This document shows positions 25,101 through 40,100 of a stretch of 64,000 nt of DNA, in pieces. The position numbers and the translations under genes are program-made. A model generated the notes under the pieces. That model was given only the letters and a program-made list of their open reading frames with translations. It searched no databases and had not been told where the DNA came from. The DNA comes from Siphonodentalium dalli. Its lineage: Eukaryota; Mollusca; Scaphopoda; Gadilida; Siphonodentaliidae. The stretch covers positions 247,379,474 through 247,443,473 of the forward strand of contig CP136065.1 in NCBI GenBank assembly GCA_032622095.1, given 5' to 3'. Within the stretch, counting starts at the first letter, position 1, and each line of letters starts with the position of its first letter.

Positions 25101-28100
25101 AGAAAGTTTAACCCACTCTGCGAAGTTTAATCAACAGTAGGCACGTTTAATCAACAGGTGTTGATTAAATGTAAAATTTAAACAGATGGCTTTATTTATA
25201 TAGTAAGATAGGCGATCGTGGTATAAAGAGCATTTTACAAACAGGTAAAATAGCCCAGGCCTCAAGTTGAATTTGACACGTTGTAGAACTATCGATTGAT
25301 CAAGTGGCATCCTATATTTGTCACTTTTGATTGGCTCGTGGACAGTGTACAGGAACTGATCACTCCGTCTACCTTGACGGCACATGTATTCCTGTTAGTT
25401 GTTGTTTTCAAGTCAGCTTTCAAAATCCATGTGAATCAGAAGAGTTAACATTACTTCATTTTAGAAATATCTTGAATATCGATTGGGTCATTAGATTTTG
25501 ACCAGCAGAGTAATTAAACAAAGTTTTAATGTCACGTTTATAGGTGGTTCATAGCTTTTTGTGAAGTGTACAACACGCAGCATGCGCTCGCCCATGATCG
25601 ACTTGAAGTGACGTAGGTGGTTCATCGCTTTTTATGAAGTGTTGACTTCAGTTATTGGTTTATGAACCACAGAAAACTTTGTGTACGCCATATGGCGAAA
25701 TGTACTGATTCTTACAGGTGCTAATTGTGTGAATGCGGAGGGTGTGTGATTATTATATGTCATGTTAAAATTGTGTTTTGTTGAAATTGTAACATACTTA
25801 TGGGGAAAATATTAGATAAGATTGAGTAAGCAGATAGACCAACTGTTAGCTTTGATGCATTAATTAAAGGTGTTTATGAGGAAAAGTATGGTGAATTGTT
25901 TTGCAAATGCATATAATAAAAAGAGTGCAAAATGAAAAAAATTCTCTATCCCTCATGTGTTTATAATATTGAAAGATTGTGATAGTCCAATGTGTGATAA
26001 TGTGTCTAATGATTACAGTGCTCAGGGGCAGCCATCATACAAGAAGTCCAGTGTGTGGGATCCATTAATAAATGAAGTGTTAAGGCAGAAGAGTGAAGTA
26101 CGGCCACTCAAGGTCATTTGGAGGACACAACTTCAGCCTTATTGTCTGAGTGAAACGTGAGTTTTCATTGGTTGAATCATCTCATACAGGTATGATCAGT
26201 TAACCCTTTCCATACTAAATACTTATTGACAAGTAGTTCCCTTAGAAAATGTTCAGATATTAAGTTCAAGAAATTACCATTGGTCGTTTGTTGATCTTAT
26301 TATCAGAACATTTTCCTCTAATAAATAGAATTCCTTCTGCACTTGTACTATCTGTCGTCTGCTTATTTTCCCTGAAAATCCCTCCAGATGGATAATAGAC
26401 CAATCCAATGTATACTTTTATAACTGAATGGGAGAATCCATTTAGTATAGAAAGGGTTAATGATGAAGATTCATTTTAGGGTCATTCGAAGGTCAATTGT
26501 CAGCTCTTATTGCCTGTCTTAGTTCTTACTGCTTCAGCCATATTGTCTGAGTGAAACGTGAGTTTTCATTGGTTGAACATGTCATGACCTCATAGATAGA
26601 TGAGTTCATTGAAGGTTGTTTTGATAACACAGCTTCCACTATTTTGCCTCAGTTAGTGTTCAAATGATAAGTGGTGTTCAGAAGTCAACAAGTCGCAGCA
26701 GTTGTAGTCGAAACCCATCTCACTATTTTTGACACGGGAATTTTTTTGGGACGCCATTTTCGAGTGGAGTCACTAATCATGTCAAGAAATCAGGATTCGG
26801 GAATTCAAAATAAAGCGGTGAACCGGTGCTAAAACTTACATTTGACAAAATGTTCCGGACCCTTAGTGCTTTACATAACTCCCAAATTACACGGACATAA
26901 TTAGAAGGTTCAAATGAGTTATGTACATTCAAACCACATACCCACACATTGTTATGAATAGGTTAGATCTGCTCCAGCGCACATGAGCTACACAATAGTA
27001 AGCATCATGGCAGCATATCAACATCATCAAAAAAGAGTCGCTATAATGAGTTAATACTTGGGACTGAATACTTTGGGTACCGTTTTCTTGAAGATTGTTC
27101 ATTATTTGAATTAAGCGTTACATTTCTGCTCTTTGTTGTAATCAGTAGGCAAAGTTGGGAACTTGTTTCATCTAATCAACTGGTTACTTTCAGGGTCGAT
27201 TTCTTTGATAATCAATTCAACTAACCATTTCAACACTAGCCTGAGTGAAACATCATATTTGTTTTTATTGGTTGAATCATGTCATGTGATCACATATGTG
27301 GTTATATTTTCCTAAAATGCTATTTTTTAATTTTCTTTTTATAACAGATTATTCTAGTTTATTGACAACTTATCATTACTTTATAAGAATAGTGCTTATA
27401 TTTTTTTTGTGACCTACCAAAAATGTCTTTTCTACAGTTTATAACATTGTTACTATAGTTGTTAATAAATGATTTGCTTGTTACAACCAGTTAACACTCA
27501 TAACTATTGCTTTCAGGCTGATATCTCTATCTGATTTAACCAGTTAACTATTATAATTATTGCTTTCAGGCCGATATCTCTAGCTGATTTGTGCAGTACC
27601 CAAATTAACCTGCGTTTCACTGTCGACGGATACCTCACTGGGGATATGCAGCAGTTACTTCCTCCAGTCCGGGGCGTGTACCTCGATTCACATACCGGGT
27701 AAGAATTACTTCCCCTGTCAGGCGAGTTGTCCTTGATCCACATAGCGGGTAAGAACAGATATCAGCAGTTACCTCTTCCTATGAGGGGAGTATCCATCAA
27801 TCCACGTAGCAGGTAAGAATTACTTACCCTGTCAGGGGAGTGTACCTCGATCCACATACCGGGTAAGAATTACTTCCCCTGTCAGGGGAGTGTACCTCGA
27901 TCCACATCAGCAGTTACATCCCCCTGTGAGGGGAGTGTCCTTCAATCCACATACCAGGTAAGAATTACTTCCCCTGTCAGGCGAGTTGTCCTTGATCCTC
28001 ATAGCAGGTAAGAATATATATCAGTAGTTACATCCCCCTATGAGGGGAGTATCCATCAATCCACATACCGGGTAAGAATTACTTCCCCTGTCAGGCGAGT

Positions 28101-31100
28101 TCTACTTGATCCACATACGGGATAAGAATTACTTCCCCTGTCAGACGAGTTGTCCTTGATCCACATGGCGGGTAAGAATAGATATCAGCAGTTACATCCC
28201 CCTATGAGCGGAGTATCCATCAATCCACGTAGCAGGTAAGAATTACTTCCCCTGTCAGGCGAGTTGTCCTTGATCCACATAGCGGGTAAGAATAGATATC
28301 AGCAGTTACATCCCCCAATGAGTGGAGTATCCGTCAATCCACATAGCGGGTAAGAATTACTTCCCCTGTCAGGCGAGTTGTCCTTGATCCACATGGCGGG
28401 TAATAACAGATATCAGCAGTTACATCCCCCTATGAGCGGAGTATCCATCAATCCACATAGCGGGTAAGAATTACTTCCCCTGTCAGGCGAGTTGTCCTTG
28501 ATCCACATAGCGGGTAAGAATAGATATCAACAGTTACATCCCCCTGTGAGGGGAGTGTCCTTCAATCCACATAGCGGGTAAGAATTACTTCCCCTCAGGT
28601 GAGATGTCAATTAAAAATATTATAACAGTCACGAAGATGTCAAATATTTAAACATGAGAAACAGTCACAATATGTGCTTCAATTATTATTTTAGTCGCGA
28701 ATGAGATCTTTCCACTTTTTTAGCATTTCAAGACAAGAACAAGGTATGTTCTTGTGTATGAATTACTGAATGAATTTAGCAGCCGATTTCATCTCCTGGT
28801 AACCATTATGGGCCGCACATTGTGACCGGATATCTAATCATCCATTGTGACCGGGTATATAATCATCCATTGTGACCGGGTATATAATCATCCATTGTGA
28901 CCGGATATATAATCATCCATTGTGACCAGGTATATAATCATCCATTGTGACCGGGTATATAATCATCCATTGTGATGGGGTATATAATCATCCATTGTGA
29001 TGGGGTATATAATCATCCATTGTGACGGGGTATATAATCATCCATTGTGACAGGGTATCTAATCATCCATTGTGACAGGGTATATAATCATACATTGTGA
29101 CCGGGTATATAATCATCCATTGTGACCGGGTATATAATCATCCATTGTGACCGGGTATATAATCATCCATTGTGATGGGGTATATAATCATCCATTGTGA
29201 TGGGATATCTAATCATCCATCGTGATGGGGTATATAATCATCCATTGTGATGGGGTATATAATCATCCATTGTTACCGGGTATATAATCATCCATTGTGA
29301 CCGGGTATATAATCATCCATTGTGATGGGGTATATAATCATCCATTGTGATGGGGTATATAATCATCCATTGTGACCGGGTATATAATCATCCATTGTGA
29401 TGGGGTATATAATCATCCATTGTGATGGGGTATATAATCATACATTGTGATGGGGTATATAATCATCCATTGTGATGGGGTATATAATCATCCATTGTGA
29501 TGGGGTATATAATCATCCATTGTGACCGGGTATATAATCATCCATTGTGACGGGGTATATAATCATCCATTGTGATGGGGTATATAATCATCCATTGTGA
29601 TGGGGTATATAATCATCCATTGTGATGGGGTATATAATCATCCATTGTGACGGGGTATATAATCATCCATCGTGACCAGGTATATAATCATCCATTGTGA
29701 CGGGGTATATAATCATCCATTGTGACGGGGTATCTAATCATACATTGTGACGGGGTATATAATCATCCATTGTGATGGGGTATCTAATCATCCATTGTGA
29801 TGGGGTATATAATCATCCATTGTGACCGGGTATATAATCATCCATTGTGACGGGGTATATAATCATCCATTGTGATGGGGTATATAATCATCCATTGTGA
29901 CCGGGTATATAATCATCCATTGTGACCAGGTATATAATCATCCATTGTGACCGGGTATATAATCATCCATTGTGACCGGGTATATAATCATCCATTGTGA
30001 TGGGGTATCTAATCATCCATTGCTCTAAGTGATCTGTTTGCTAACAGTGAATTATTATAGTTTCGTGCCTTGAGCCACGTACCGAGTGAGATGTCAAAGA
30101 CGTAGGAGATAAATGTACTCTATTTAGTTGCATGTTCTGCAATTCAAGCATGAAAACAGCTCGTGAACCCCTCATATATGGCATATTTTAGAACGCCAAA
30201 AAAAAACCATAACTTTTGTATCCTGTTGCGTTGGGTACATTTTAGAAAATACATTCCCTGAACCCATGTGTATATATGGTAAATGTGGTTACTTCTGGTT
30301 ACTTTACCTATTAGTTACATTGGTTAATTCTTTTTCTTAGAAATCCCAAGGTACCAGGGTACATTGGGTACAAATTATAAAACATATCCCCAGAACTACT
30401 TTACAACCCATGGATACATAGGGTACATGTGATTACTTCTGGTTACTTTACCTATCAGTTAAAGTTACATTTGGAAACTTATTTTTCTTCTTCTTTGAAA
30501 TCCCAAGGTACCAGGGTAAAAATTAAAAAACATATTCTATACTACATACTTATTGATTACATCCCTTAGGAAATGTTAAGATAGTAAGTTCAACAAACAA
30601 TCATAAGTAGGTCATTTGTTGAACTTATTATCTGAACATTTCTGAACATGCCGTGAAGTGAGATCTCCTTTGACATGCATCAATTCTTTGGTTACATTCC
30701 ATTGGGTTACTCCGAATCATTCCCCAAAAATTTTCTGTTAATCGATGGTAAACAACTTGTGGAAATGCTTGATTACACAATTCCTGGCAGCTATTTAGTG
30801 GTGATATAAACTGTGAACATGTTGTTTTTGTTGAGGCACCAACTTGTATCTCCGTCAAATATATCTTGGACACTGAAACTAATGGTTATATATTTCTTGC
30901 TTGCAAGATTCTAGAAGAAGTCGTTTTAAAAATTATATATTTGGACCAATCGTGTGAGTCCTTTCGCTATAAAAGCGATTGAAAGGTAAGATCCCTTCTT
31001 TAAATTTCTTCTATTCGCAAGATAAGTCGCATTTTTTATCTGTTTATTTCTCATGAACGTTTCTCTTTATGATATTCCGAACGACAACACGCAGTTGCCT

Positions 31101-34100
31101 AATTTCCTGCACTACGCACGTGTTTTCCTATTTTCGGAATTTAGTTTTACAATTGTTCAACAATCTTTTATTCTACAATACTGTCTTATTAATGACAGTA
31201 GTCTGTGGGTGGATAAATTCATTAACAAATATTTCAATTTTGTTTTATTTACGAGAATCACTTCGAACAAATATCGTTTTTGTTTGCATAAAACAATAGT
31301 AAAAACCGATGCTCTTTCGAGTCATTTGGGTTCTCGGCGGGATTTTTTAACACTGCACCGGATGCAATATTGTGTTGGCGTCTCCACTAAGCTCCAGTTT
31401 GGAGTTTGGTCCCTGATAAAATCCTATCCAAATGTATTAGAAGTATTTATTTACAATATTTGACATTACAATATTTTACAATAATTTTTCTCACGGATGC
31501 TAGATAAAATAGCCACAGTGTGGCTTGCCTCCTCTCTCTACATTGAACATACGTCTCAATGCTTTTACGATGAAAACTTCGTAATGTTTTTTCCCTCCGA
31601 CAGGTAGGGGTGCCTCGATTAATCGTATAATCGATGAAACGTTGATACAGCCGATATTCAATTACAATTTTCGGCGGCGATTACTCTGAGTTCTTTATTT
31701 CGGATGTCAAAAAGTACCAGACATATTTGGATACCCTGTATTACAGTTTAATATCCAACGGACAGATTAACGATCGTTGATCATGCAAAGATATTAGTAA
31801 CGCATTGTGCTCATTACTAATTACAATTACCGGCTTTCTTTCCCACGGGACAGTAGCGATTGCTCTCGCACCTGTCTGCACTCGCAATTTTCTATTCACG
31901 GTGTTCATCATTTGCACTTGTCCACCTGGTCACAATCAATATTAAAATATGTGAAGATATATTTAGAACATTTCCCATCTCCGTTAATTTATGGGCATGT
32001 GAAAGTGTCAGTGGACTTGGGTATATCACACAATGACCTTTGATTTGAGATAACCCCAACTTACAATTATATTACCGGTGCAATTACACCCTTCTAAACA
32101 ACAAAAATGTATTTTTTGTCATGGGAAGGACTGTCTCGGTTGTTTCTGATACAAATTATGTGAATATTATGCACTACTTCCACTGTCCTTGCTATTAGAT
32201 ACGCTTCATCGATTCTAATCTAGTATTGACTATCGATTATCAAGATTAATGATTGTGGCACCTCTGCTGACGTGGCACCTTCTCTTGCTTCCTCCATTAA
32301 CTTGGAGACTCGCTGGAGTTGGTTGGTGGACATGCCTCCTCCCTCAGGGTCGCGGCGTCCATAGCCCGCGGAGAAGGGCAGCGATGGTGGTCCAATCGCA
32401 GCTACCTTTGGTCCTGCCTCCGGTTCCACCGGATTTGTTCCGTCGCTGCACCAGCCGGCCACTTGCTACAGCTACCACATCAGTGGTCTGTTTAGCTCGC
32501 AAGCCCCGGTGCCCTCGGCACATTGCCTGCCTACGCAGTTCAATGTGTCAACTGCCACTGCTTCCACTCCAGGGGATTTTACCGCACGGGTTCTGACCTG
32601 TTCTCCATTCGTCAAGTCTTTTCCGACATCCGTCCCTCCCGGTTTTGGGTGGGTATATATCTCTATTATTCACTTGTGTTCTTTCCTCCACCAGTGTGGC
32701 CTTGCTTCGTACAGTTTCTGGCCTCTTTTGGGCTCCTAAGCCAGAACTTAGACTTAAAGTTTCCTTTCCGAGGCTCCAGAAATTTTGCCTCGTCAAACCA
32801 GGTGACCTGGTCGGGATACTTGCCCCTTTCCCCCATCTCCTGGACAGACGGTGCTGTTTAGAGACGAGGACTTGCTGTCACAACATCCCCTGGATTTGGC
32901 AGAGTTTGATGCATGTCCGAGTTTGCCATGCCCATCCGAGAGTGCCTTCCATGAGGGTCATTTCGGATGGGTCAGTCCTTCGGTCTTAGGATAACAATTG
33001 CGCACAATTTTTCATGCATTACCAGCACGATACTAACAGCACAGAAAAAGGAAGAACAAACATGGCCCTTCTCTTGCTTCCTCCATTAACATGGAGCCGC
33101 CGCTGGAGTCGGTTGCTGGACATGCCTCCTCCTTATTGGTCGCGGCCTCCTGAGCCATCCGCAGAGAAGTACGCCTGTCTTCCACAACCGAAGGACTGGA
33201 TGGGGCCCACATATCAAGAACAAAATCCAACGTGTGACGATTTTTCCTCTGTCAACTCGATACAGCCTGCGCTGCAGGCTCAGAGTCTGTTAGTGGTCAT
33301 GCCTCCTCTATTTGTAGTCGCGGCTTCCACAACCTTCGCAGAGACGGTCAACAATGGATGTTCCTCTGCCAACTCGGTACAGCCTGCGCTGTGGTGGTCA
33401 TGCCTCCTCTATTTGTTGTCGCGGCTTCCACAACCCTCGCAGGGACAGGAAACGATGAATTTTCCTCTGTCAACTCGGTACAGCCTGCGCTGCAGGCTCG
33501 GAATCTATTGGTGGTCATGCCTCCTCTATTTGTAGTCGCGGCTTCCACAACCTTCTCAGTGACGGGAAACAATGAATTTTCCTCTGTCAACTCTGTACAG
33601 CCTGCGCTGCAGGCTCGGAGTCTGTTGGTGGTCATGCATCCTCTATTTGTAGTCGCGGCTTCCACAAACTTCGCAGAGACGTGAAACAATGAATTTTCCT
33701 CTGTCAACTCGGTACAGCCTGCGCTGCAGGCTCTGAATCTGTTGGTGGTCATGCCTCCTCTATTTGTAGTCGCGGCTTTCACAACCTTCGCAGCGACGAG
33801 CAGCGATGGAGGTTCTGCAGCATCTACCGCTGGTTCTGTCTCAGTCCATCCAGGTTCATGCTGTCACGGCACATAGCGGTTTTTCCGAACCCATTATTGC
33901 CTTGGCTACCTCATTGTTCCTTGTCGCCGACAAGTTGCATTCATTCGACTGAGTGTTTGGTACACTATTACCTTCGTTGTTTGTACTTTGAGGTTTCCTC
34001 TGTCAGTCTGCCTTCTGCCATATCACATTGCTCTGGCTATGTGCCGCATTCCGGAACTGCTCCTGAATGAGTTTATTTCGCCTCCATTCTCACCTCCCTT

Positions 34101-37100
34101 ATTATCCCGTCGGGGTATTCCAGGTGTTGTTGAGACCTATCTTTATAGTTTCGGACCTTCTATTAATCTGTTAGATTTTTATTCAACAATTAGGCCACTT
34201 TTATGAGACAAACCTAGATGTATTATGGACTTGATCGTGTGTGTGAACCTGATAGGTTAGTATGCGGTGGCTATATCTCTTTAGCGCTCTACTCACTTAG
34301 CTGAACATATCATGAATATCGACCGTTCAGCTCCACAGACACTATCGTCTGTACTACGCTCATTTTCAATTTTACTTCTAGATTTGGGATGCATCTTTCA
34401 GTGACCTCCTAACACCATGTATGTAGTCCATTTTGTTATCGTATTTGTCACAGCACCGACTTTGACCAAGAATATTTTCCAATTCTATGTTATCAAACGG
34501 GCCGAGTGTTTAACATCACTTGGCAGGCGTGATTCTAATTCTAATCCGCTTTAGCGATCACAGATTCTCACCTTTGCGACATTTAACAATTATTGCCGCA
34601 TGCCCATCGGTGCTTGAGCATACAAGTTGGCGGGTTATCACAATTTTTGTAACTTTCTGCTAACCTACGGTATGGTTCCCTATACCACCACCTGACGAAC
34701 GCTAACTAAGTTCCACATTTATTTTGAAACCAGGCAGGCCGGTTCATTGCATCACAGATTGGCCGTATGATCAGACAGTGTTCCATTAGCGGTATTAGTT
34801 CCTCTCCTGGGTTGATCGTACACTTCCATTTCCAGTTACTTGGCTTGGTGTACCAGAGGCAGGCAATCTTTCCATCTTGGTCCCATCCCTTATGTGTATG
34901 TTTTTTTTTCTTTCCATGGACATGATTTCCAGTGCTCAACTCCGTCATGTTTTCCTGGTGTATCCCTAGTCCCCCCATTGGTCTGGGCCCAACGGTTTCT
35001 CATATCTCCCCTGGGTCTCTCGGTCAGGCTCAAAATGCTGTCAAGTTACATGTAGTCATACCGCACTGAGCATTGACTCACTTTGAGAGATCCATTCTGA
35101 GTATTGATTCAGCTTTTCTGGCGGGGGGGGGGGGGGGGGGGGGTGGGGTGTCATAACCGTGTTTCCCCTCGGTGCCCCCTTTTGCATGTGTTGTTGGCCA
35201 GTCAACATCGTGCTAGTGCTGCTTCATCCTCTGGGGAGGTGGGGGGTAGGTTGCTTTATCCTATTAGGTACATGAACAAATGAGTTATCTCCCTTGCCTA
35301 TGACCAATGTTTATCCTGGACACATTCACCCTGTGATCATTACTAGTAGGGCACATGAAGTACGTGGTGTTTCCTTTTAGGAGGCTCAGTTGTTTTTGAG
35401 TTTATCTGAACTATTACATATGGGACACAATGATCTATTTTTTGGCACATGTCTACCAAGAAATCTTTTTGGTACAGGATGCAGGTCTTTTCTGATTCAG
35501 CAGGTGGGTTTCATGGACATAGTCGGATGATCTGCCTCGTGGCCTCCTCCTCTTCAAAAATTCTAATTATAACCATTAGTTTCAGTGTCCAAGATATATT
35601 TGACAGAGATATAATATTTTTTACCCAAAATATGTATCTCCTATAATAAATATCTTGGACACTGAACACAGTAAGGGCCCTCCCAGTTGGGATCAACATT
35701 CCCGCCCCGCGCACTCGGTCAAACGCATCAAACACACAGGAGGAAGAAATAAAAAGAAGGGATCTTACCTTTCAATCGCTTTTATAGCGAAAGGACTCAC
35801 ACGATTGGTCCAAATATATAATCGCCATTAATTGGCATTTGACAAGTGCGCGTACTCGAGGTACTTCGTACCGATTTTTAAAACGACTTCTTCTAGAATC
35901 TTGCAAGCAAGAAATATATAACCATTAGTTTCAGTGTCCAAGATATTTATTATAGGAGATACATATTTTGGGTAAAAAATATTATTTTCTGTGCTTAAGT
36001 TTCATCTGGACTACTGCAAAGTCTATTTTTTCAATGGAAGGGGAATAACTCTATATCTTATGAATTATGGTGCATTCTGGGAGCAAGACGGAAATATTTC
36101 TATGAATTCATCTATTTTCTATTACTCTGTGCCACCTTTTGAGACAAGGATGTACCAAACGGTGATGAAATATAGTATTTTAATCATATTTTATGTCATA
36201 GATTCTTATTTAAATCTTTGTTGTTGACAATTGTTCTCTTTTTTGGCTTTCTCCAGACAGAGAATAGTTCGGACAAACCCCGGTGAAACAGAAACATGGA
36301 TGGAATCCTGCAACCTAGGATACCACAAAGTGTCAACAGGTCAGCATGATTCTACATCTATAATATAGGGTCTATAGGCTGGGGAGGTATGATTCCACCA
36401 TAGCTGTACAGTAATGCTCTAAATAATCGACTCCTTAACCACAGCAGAATTATGGGTAACTTTCTCACTGAGAGCTTTCCGTTGAATGGCAACAAGCCAT
36501 ATTTCCGACTAAATCCTGAAAAGTTACCCATAATTCTGCTGTGGTTAAGGAGTCAATTATTTAGAGCATTACTGTAGGTTGGGTAGGAGGCATGATTCCA
36601 CCATACTTATATGTTGGGGGAGGGGACATGATTCCACCATACCTATAAGTTTGGGTTTATGAACTATATATTTTTCTTCTGCACTCTGGTTTTCCCACTT
36701 CATGAAAACTAATTATTTTCCTTGGACATATAAATGTACGGGCTTCAACAAAGAAACAAATGAAACACTTCAGTTTTTGTGCGATCGATGAATAAAATAT
36801 GCAGCAGATCCTCGCCCGATAGTGCTTGAATCCCCATCATGGCATAACATATTAAAGCGACAACACAAGCCACATATTCCGTATGTTCTGCAGGCATCAT
36901 GTTCTTACCAACACTGCGGAAGATATACTCCGATGATGATGGCACGACTGTTCACTTTCTTTGCGCCAATTCTACTTTGCTGAGTGACGATTCAAATCCT
37001 GATTGTTCTATGGCATCATTACACTGGGATGATGGGAAAGGTCACAGGGTGAGATTGAATCTCATTCCAATCATGAGGAAATTAGCTTATCAAGTGAGTA

Positions 37101-40100
37101 ATGATATCTGTGATTATACCTGTATATGTGTGATTATACCTGTATATGTGTGATTATACCTGTATATGTGTGATTATACCTGTATATGTGTGATTATACC
37201 TGTATATGTGTGATTGTACCTGTATATGTGTGATTATACCTGTATATGTGTAATTGTACATGTATATGTGTGATTATACCTGTATATGTGTGATTATACC
37301 TGTATATGTGTAATTATACCCCCTTTAAACAAAAAAAGGGGGGGTATACTGTTTTGCACCCGTCCGCCCGTCCGTGAGTCTGTACGTCCGTCCAATGTCT
37401 GTTCGTGTCATAACTTGAACAGTAGTGCTCAGATCTCAATGAAATTAGGTATGGATGTTCACTATTATGAGGACATTAAATAGAGGGTTCCATCGTTTTG
37501 TTTGGATTTTCCATTCTAGAGTTATTCATCTTTGTTTATCTGGAAATAGTGGCTTTTTGGTCCGTCTGGTGTCTGTTCATGTCTTAACTTCAACAGATGT
37601 GCTGGGATCTCATCCAAATTGGGTGTGGATGTTCACAACTATGAGGACATTAAATAGAGGGTTCCATCGTTCTGTTCGGATTTTCCATTCTAGAGTTATT
37701 CATCTTTTTTATCTTGAAATGTTGGATTTTTGGTCCATCTGGTGTCTGTTCATGTCATAACCTGAACAGTAGTGCTCGGATCTCAATAAAATTTTGTATG
37801 GATGTTCATTACTATGAGGGCATTCAATAGAGGGTTCCATCGTTTTGTTCGGATTTTCCATTCTAGAGTTATACATCTTTGTTCATCTGGAAATGTTGGG
37901 TTTTTGGTTCGTCTGGTGTCTGTTCATGTCGTAACTTCAACAGTTGTGCTGGGATCTCAATGGAATTTGGTATAGATGTTCACTGATATGAGGACATTCA
38001 ATAGGGGGTTCCATTGTTCTGTTCTGCTTTTCCATTCTAGAGTAATTCATCTTTGTTTATCTGGAAATGTTGGCTGTTTGATCCATCCGATGTCTGTTCA
38101 GCTCATAACTTGAACAGTAATGCTCGGATCTCAATGAAATTTTGTATGGATGTTCACCACTATGAGGACATTTAATGGCATATTCAAATGTTTGTTTTGG
38201 TTTTTTGTTCTATAGTTATTCATCTTTGTTTATATGAAAATGCTGATTTCTGGGTCAATATGTCTGAGTAGCCATCATAAGTTATAGATGTGCCCACACT
38301 AGGCGGTATGCCATGAGGGGGTATGCACCGGACGACAGTCCATCTCTTGTTGTACCTGTATATGTGTGATTATACCTGTATATGTGTAATTGTACCTGTA
38401 TATGTGTAATTGTACCTGTATATGTGTGATTATACCTGTATATGTGTGATTATACCTGTATATGTGTAATTGTACCTGTATATGTGTGATTATACCTGTA
38501 TATGTGTAATTGTACCTGTATATGTGTGATTATACCTGTATATGTGTGATTATACCTCTATATGTGTGATTATACCTGTTTATGTGTGATTATACCTGTA
38601 TATGTGTGATTATACCTGTATATGTGTAATTATACCTGTATATGTGTGATTATACCTGTATATGTGTAATTATACCTGTATATGTGTGATTATACCTGTA
38701 TATGTGTAATTATACCTGAATATGTGTAATTATACCTGTATATGTGTGTGATTATACCTGCATATGTGTAATTTTACCTGTATATGTGAGATTATACCTG
38801 CATATGTGTAATTATACTGTATATGTGTGATTATACCTGTATATGTGTGATTATACCTGTATATGTGTAATTATACCTGTATCTGTGTGATTATGCCTGC
38901 ATATGTGTAATTATACCTGTATATGTGTAATATACCTATATATGTGTGATTATACCTGCATATGTGTAATTATACCTGTATATGTGTGATTATACCTGCA
39001 TATGTGTGATTATACATGTATATGTACGTTGTTACCTGTTTATGTGTGATTGTACCTGTATATGTGTGATGATACCTGTATATGTATGTTGTTACCTGTT
39101 TATGTGTGATTATACTAGAAGGTGACCCGACTTCGTCCAGGCTATTCAAAAACCAAATTTCAAGTCGATAGCTCCACCCGTTTCCGAGATCTGGTCTGCG
39201 CATGCGCGAAGCTGGCGTCGCACGGGCTCGGCGACCCGATAAAATTCGTATCCGGGGCAAGATACATTCACATACCAAATTTCAAGTCGATAGCTCCACA
39301 CGTTTCCGAGATATATATATTGCCCAATGTCATTTGCGGATACCTCGGCCGGTGATGAGTTAACGCGACATCGGCCGGTTAAGAGTTAAACGCGATCACG
39401 TCACGATCTGTTGACGGCGTAATATATTTACGGAATGTTTTTCGATGAGCGAAGCATGGTCCTGCGTTCTTCCCGATAATTAAGGTAGAAACTTAAACGT
39501 ACACAGGCGTGTGATACATCATTGGAAAGAGGAAGCGCCACAGAATCTAACCGTGCAAATTATATGACTGGCAATTTATTATTCGCGCTATATCGAATCG
39601 ATTTGTGAGCACCGAACTGAAATATATTAGCGCAAAAACAGATTTGACCTCGGCACGTGAAAAGTTGACCTCGGATCTGAAAATTAATATGCCTATGCCA
39701 CTTCCCGACCGATAGTACCCTCACATACGAAGTTTCATAAAAATCAGGTCGGCCATTTTCGAGTTCATCGTGATCACACAGACAGACACACACACACACA
39801 CACACAAACAAACAGATCTTCCAAAATATATAATAGATATATCCTTTATTTTTCCTCCGTTACATGAAGAGCTTATCAAACATTAAACATCATAATACAA
39901 ATATTTACACAAGTGGGATGAACAGGTGAAGAAGACATATACAAATGAATACATATTCAGACAGAAATCAAAGTCAGAGCGACAGACATACAATGTACAT
40001 ATACGCAGACAGCTATGTCGATTGGCAGGTATGCGGACACATGCAGGCGAACAGATATACATACATACACTGACGAGCGGATGGATGTACAGACATGTAC

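Larger units (their letters stand above)
30847..35985 (+). mobile_element. DIRS-like retroelement 2
   Basis: A 5.1-kb insertion in intron 8 with the same plan as element 1 but unrelated terminal sequence. Left end TATCTCCGTCAAATATATCT then TGGACACTGAAACTAATGGT; the inverted right end stops at about 35,985. The internal complementary region (35,568-35,667) fuses complements of both ends. The inverted repeats contain CGCTATAAAAGCG, a TATA-like palindrome suited to a promoter. The interior holds broken gag-like frames, a 115-bp tandem array and one short frame (QVFSDSAGG at 35,480-35,510) that may be an RNase H relic. No intact enzyme ORF. Confidence 0.7.

Noticed and set aside
28814-30025. Regular short repeats resembling a CRISPR array
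   Set aside because: There are no unique spacers; units are head-to-tail with point variants, in an intron of a eukaryotic gene. Same for the arrays at 45,870, 57,293 and 63,276.
30628-30873. 81-codon minus-strand ORF
   Set aside because: Spans a T3 relic and the left end of a DIRS-like element, so it is a chance frame.
32249-32989. Several overlapping 80-115 codon Pro/Leu-rich genes
   Set aside because: Overlapping frames on both strands in a GC-richer retroelement segment; at most one broken gag-like frame is real.
33348-33782. Minus-strand repeat protein (TTNRGGMTTNRF units)
   Set aside because: Reverse reading of the tandem array inside DIRS-like element 2; orientation of the element is +.
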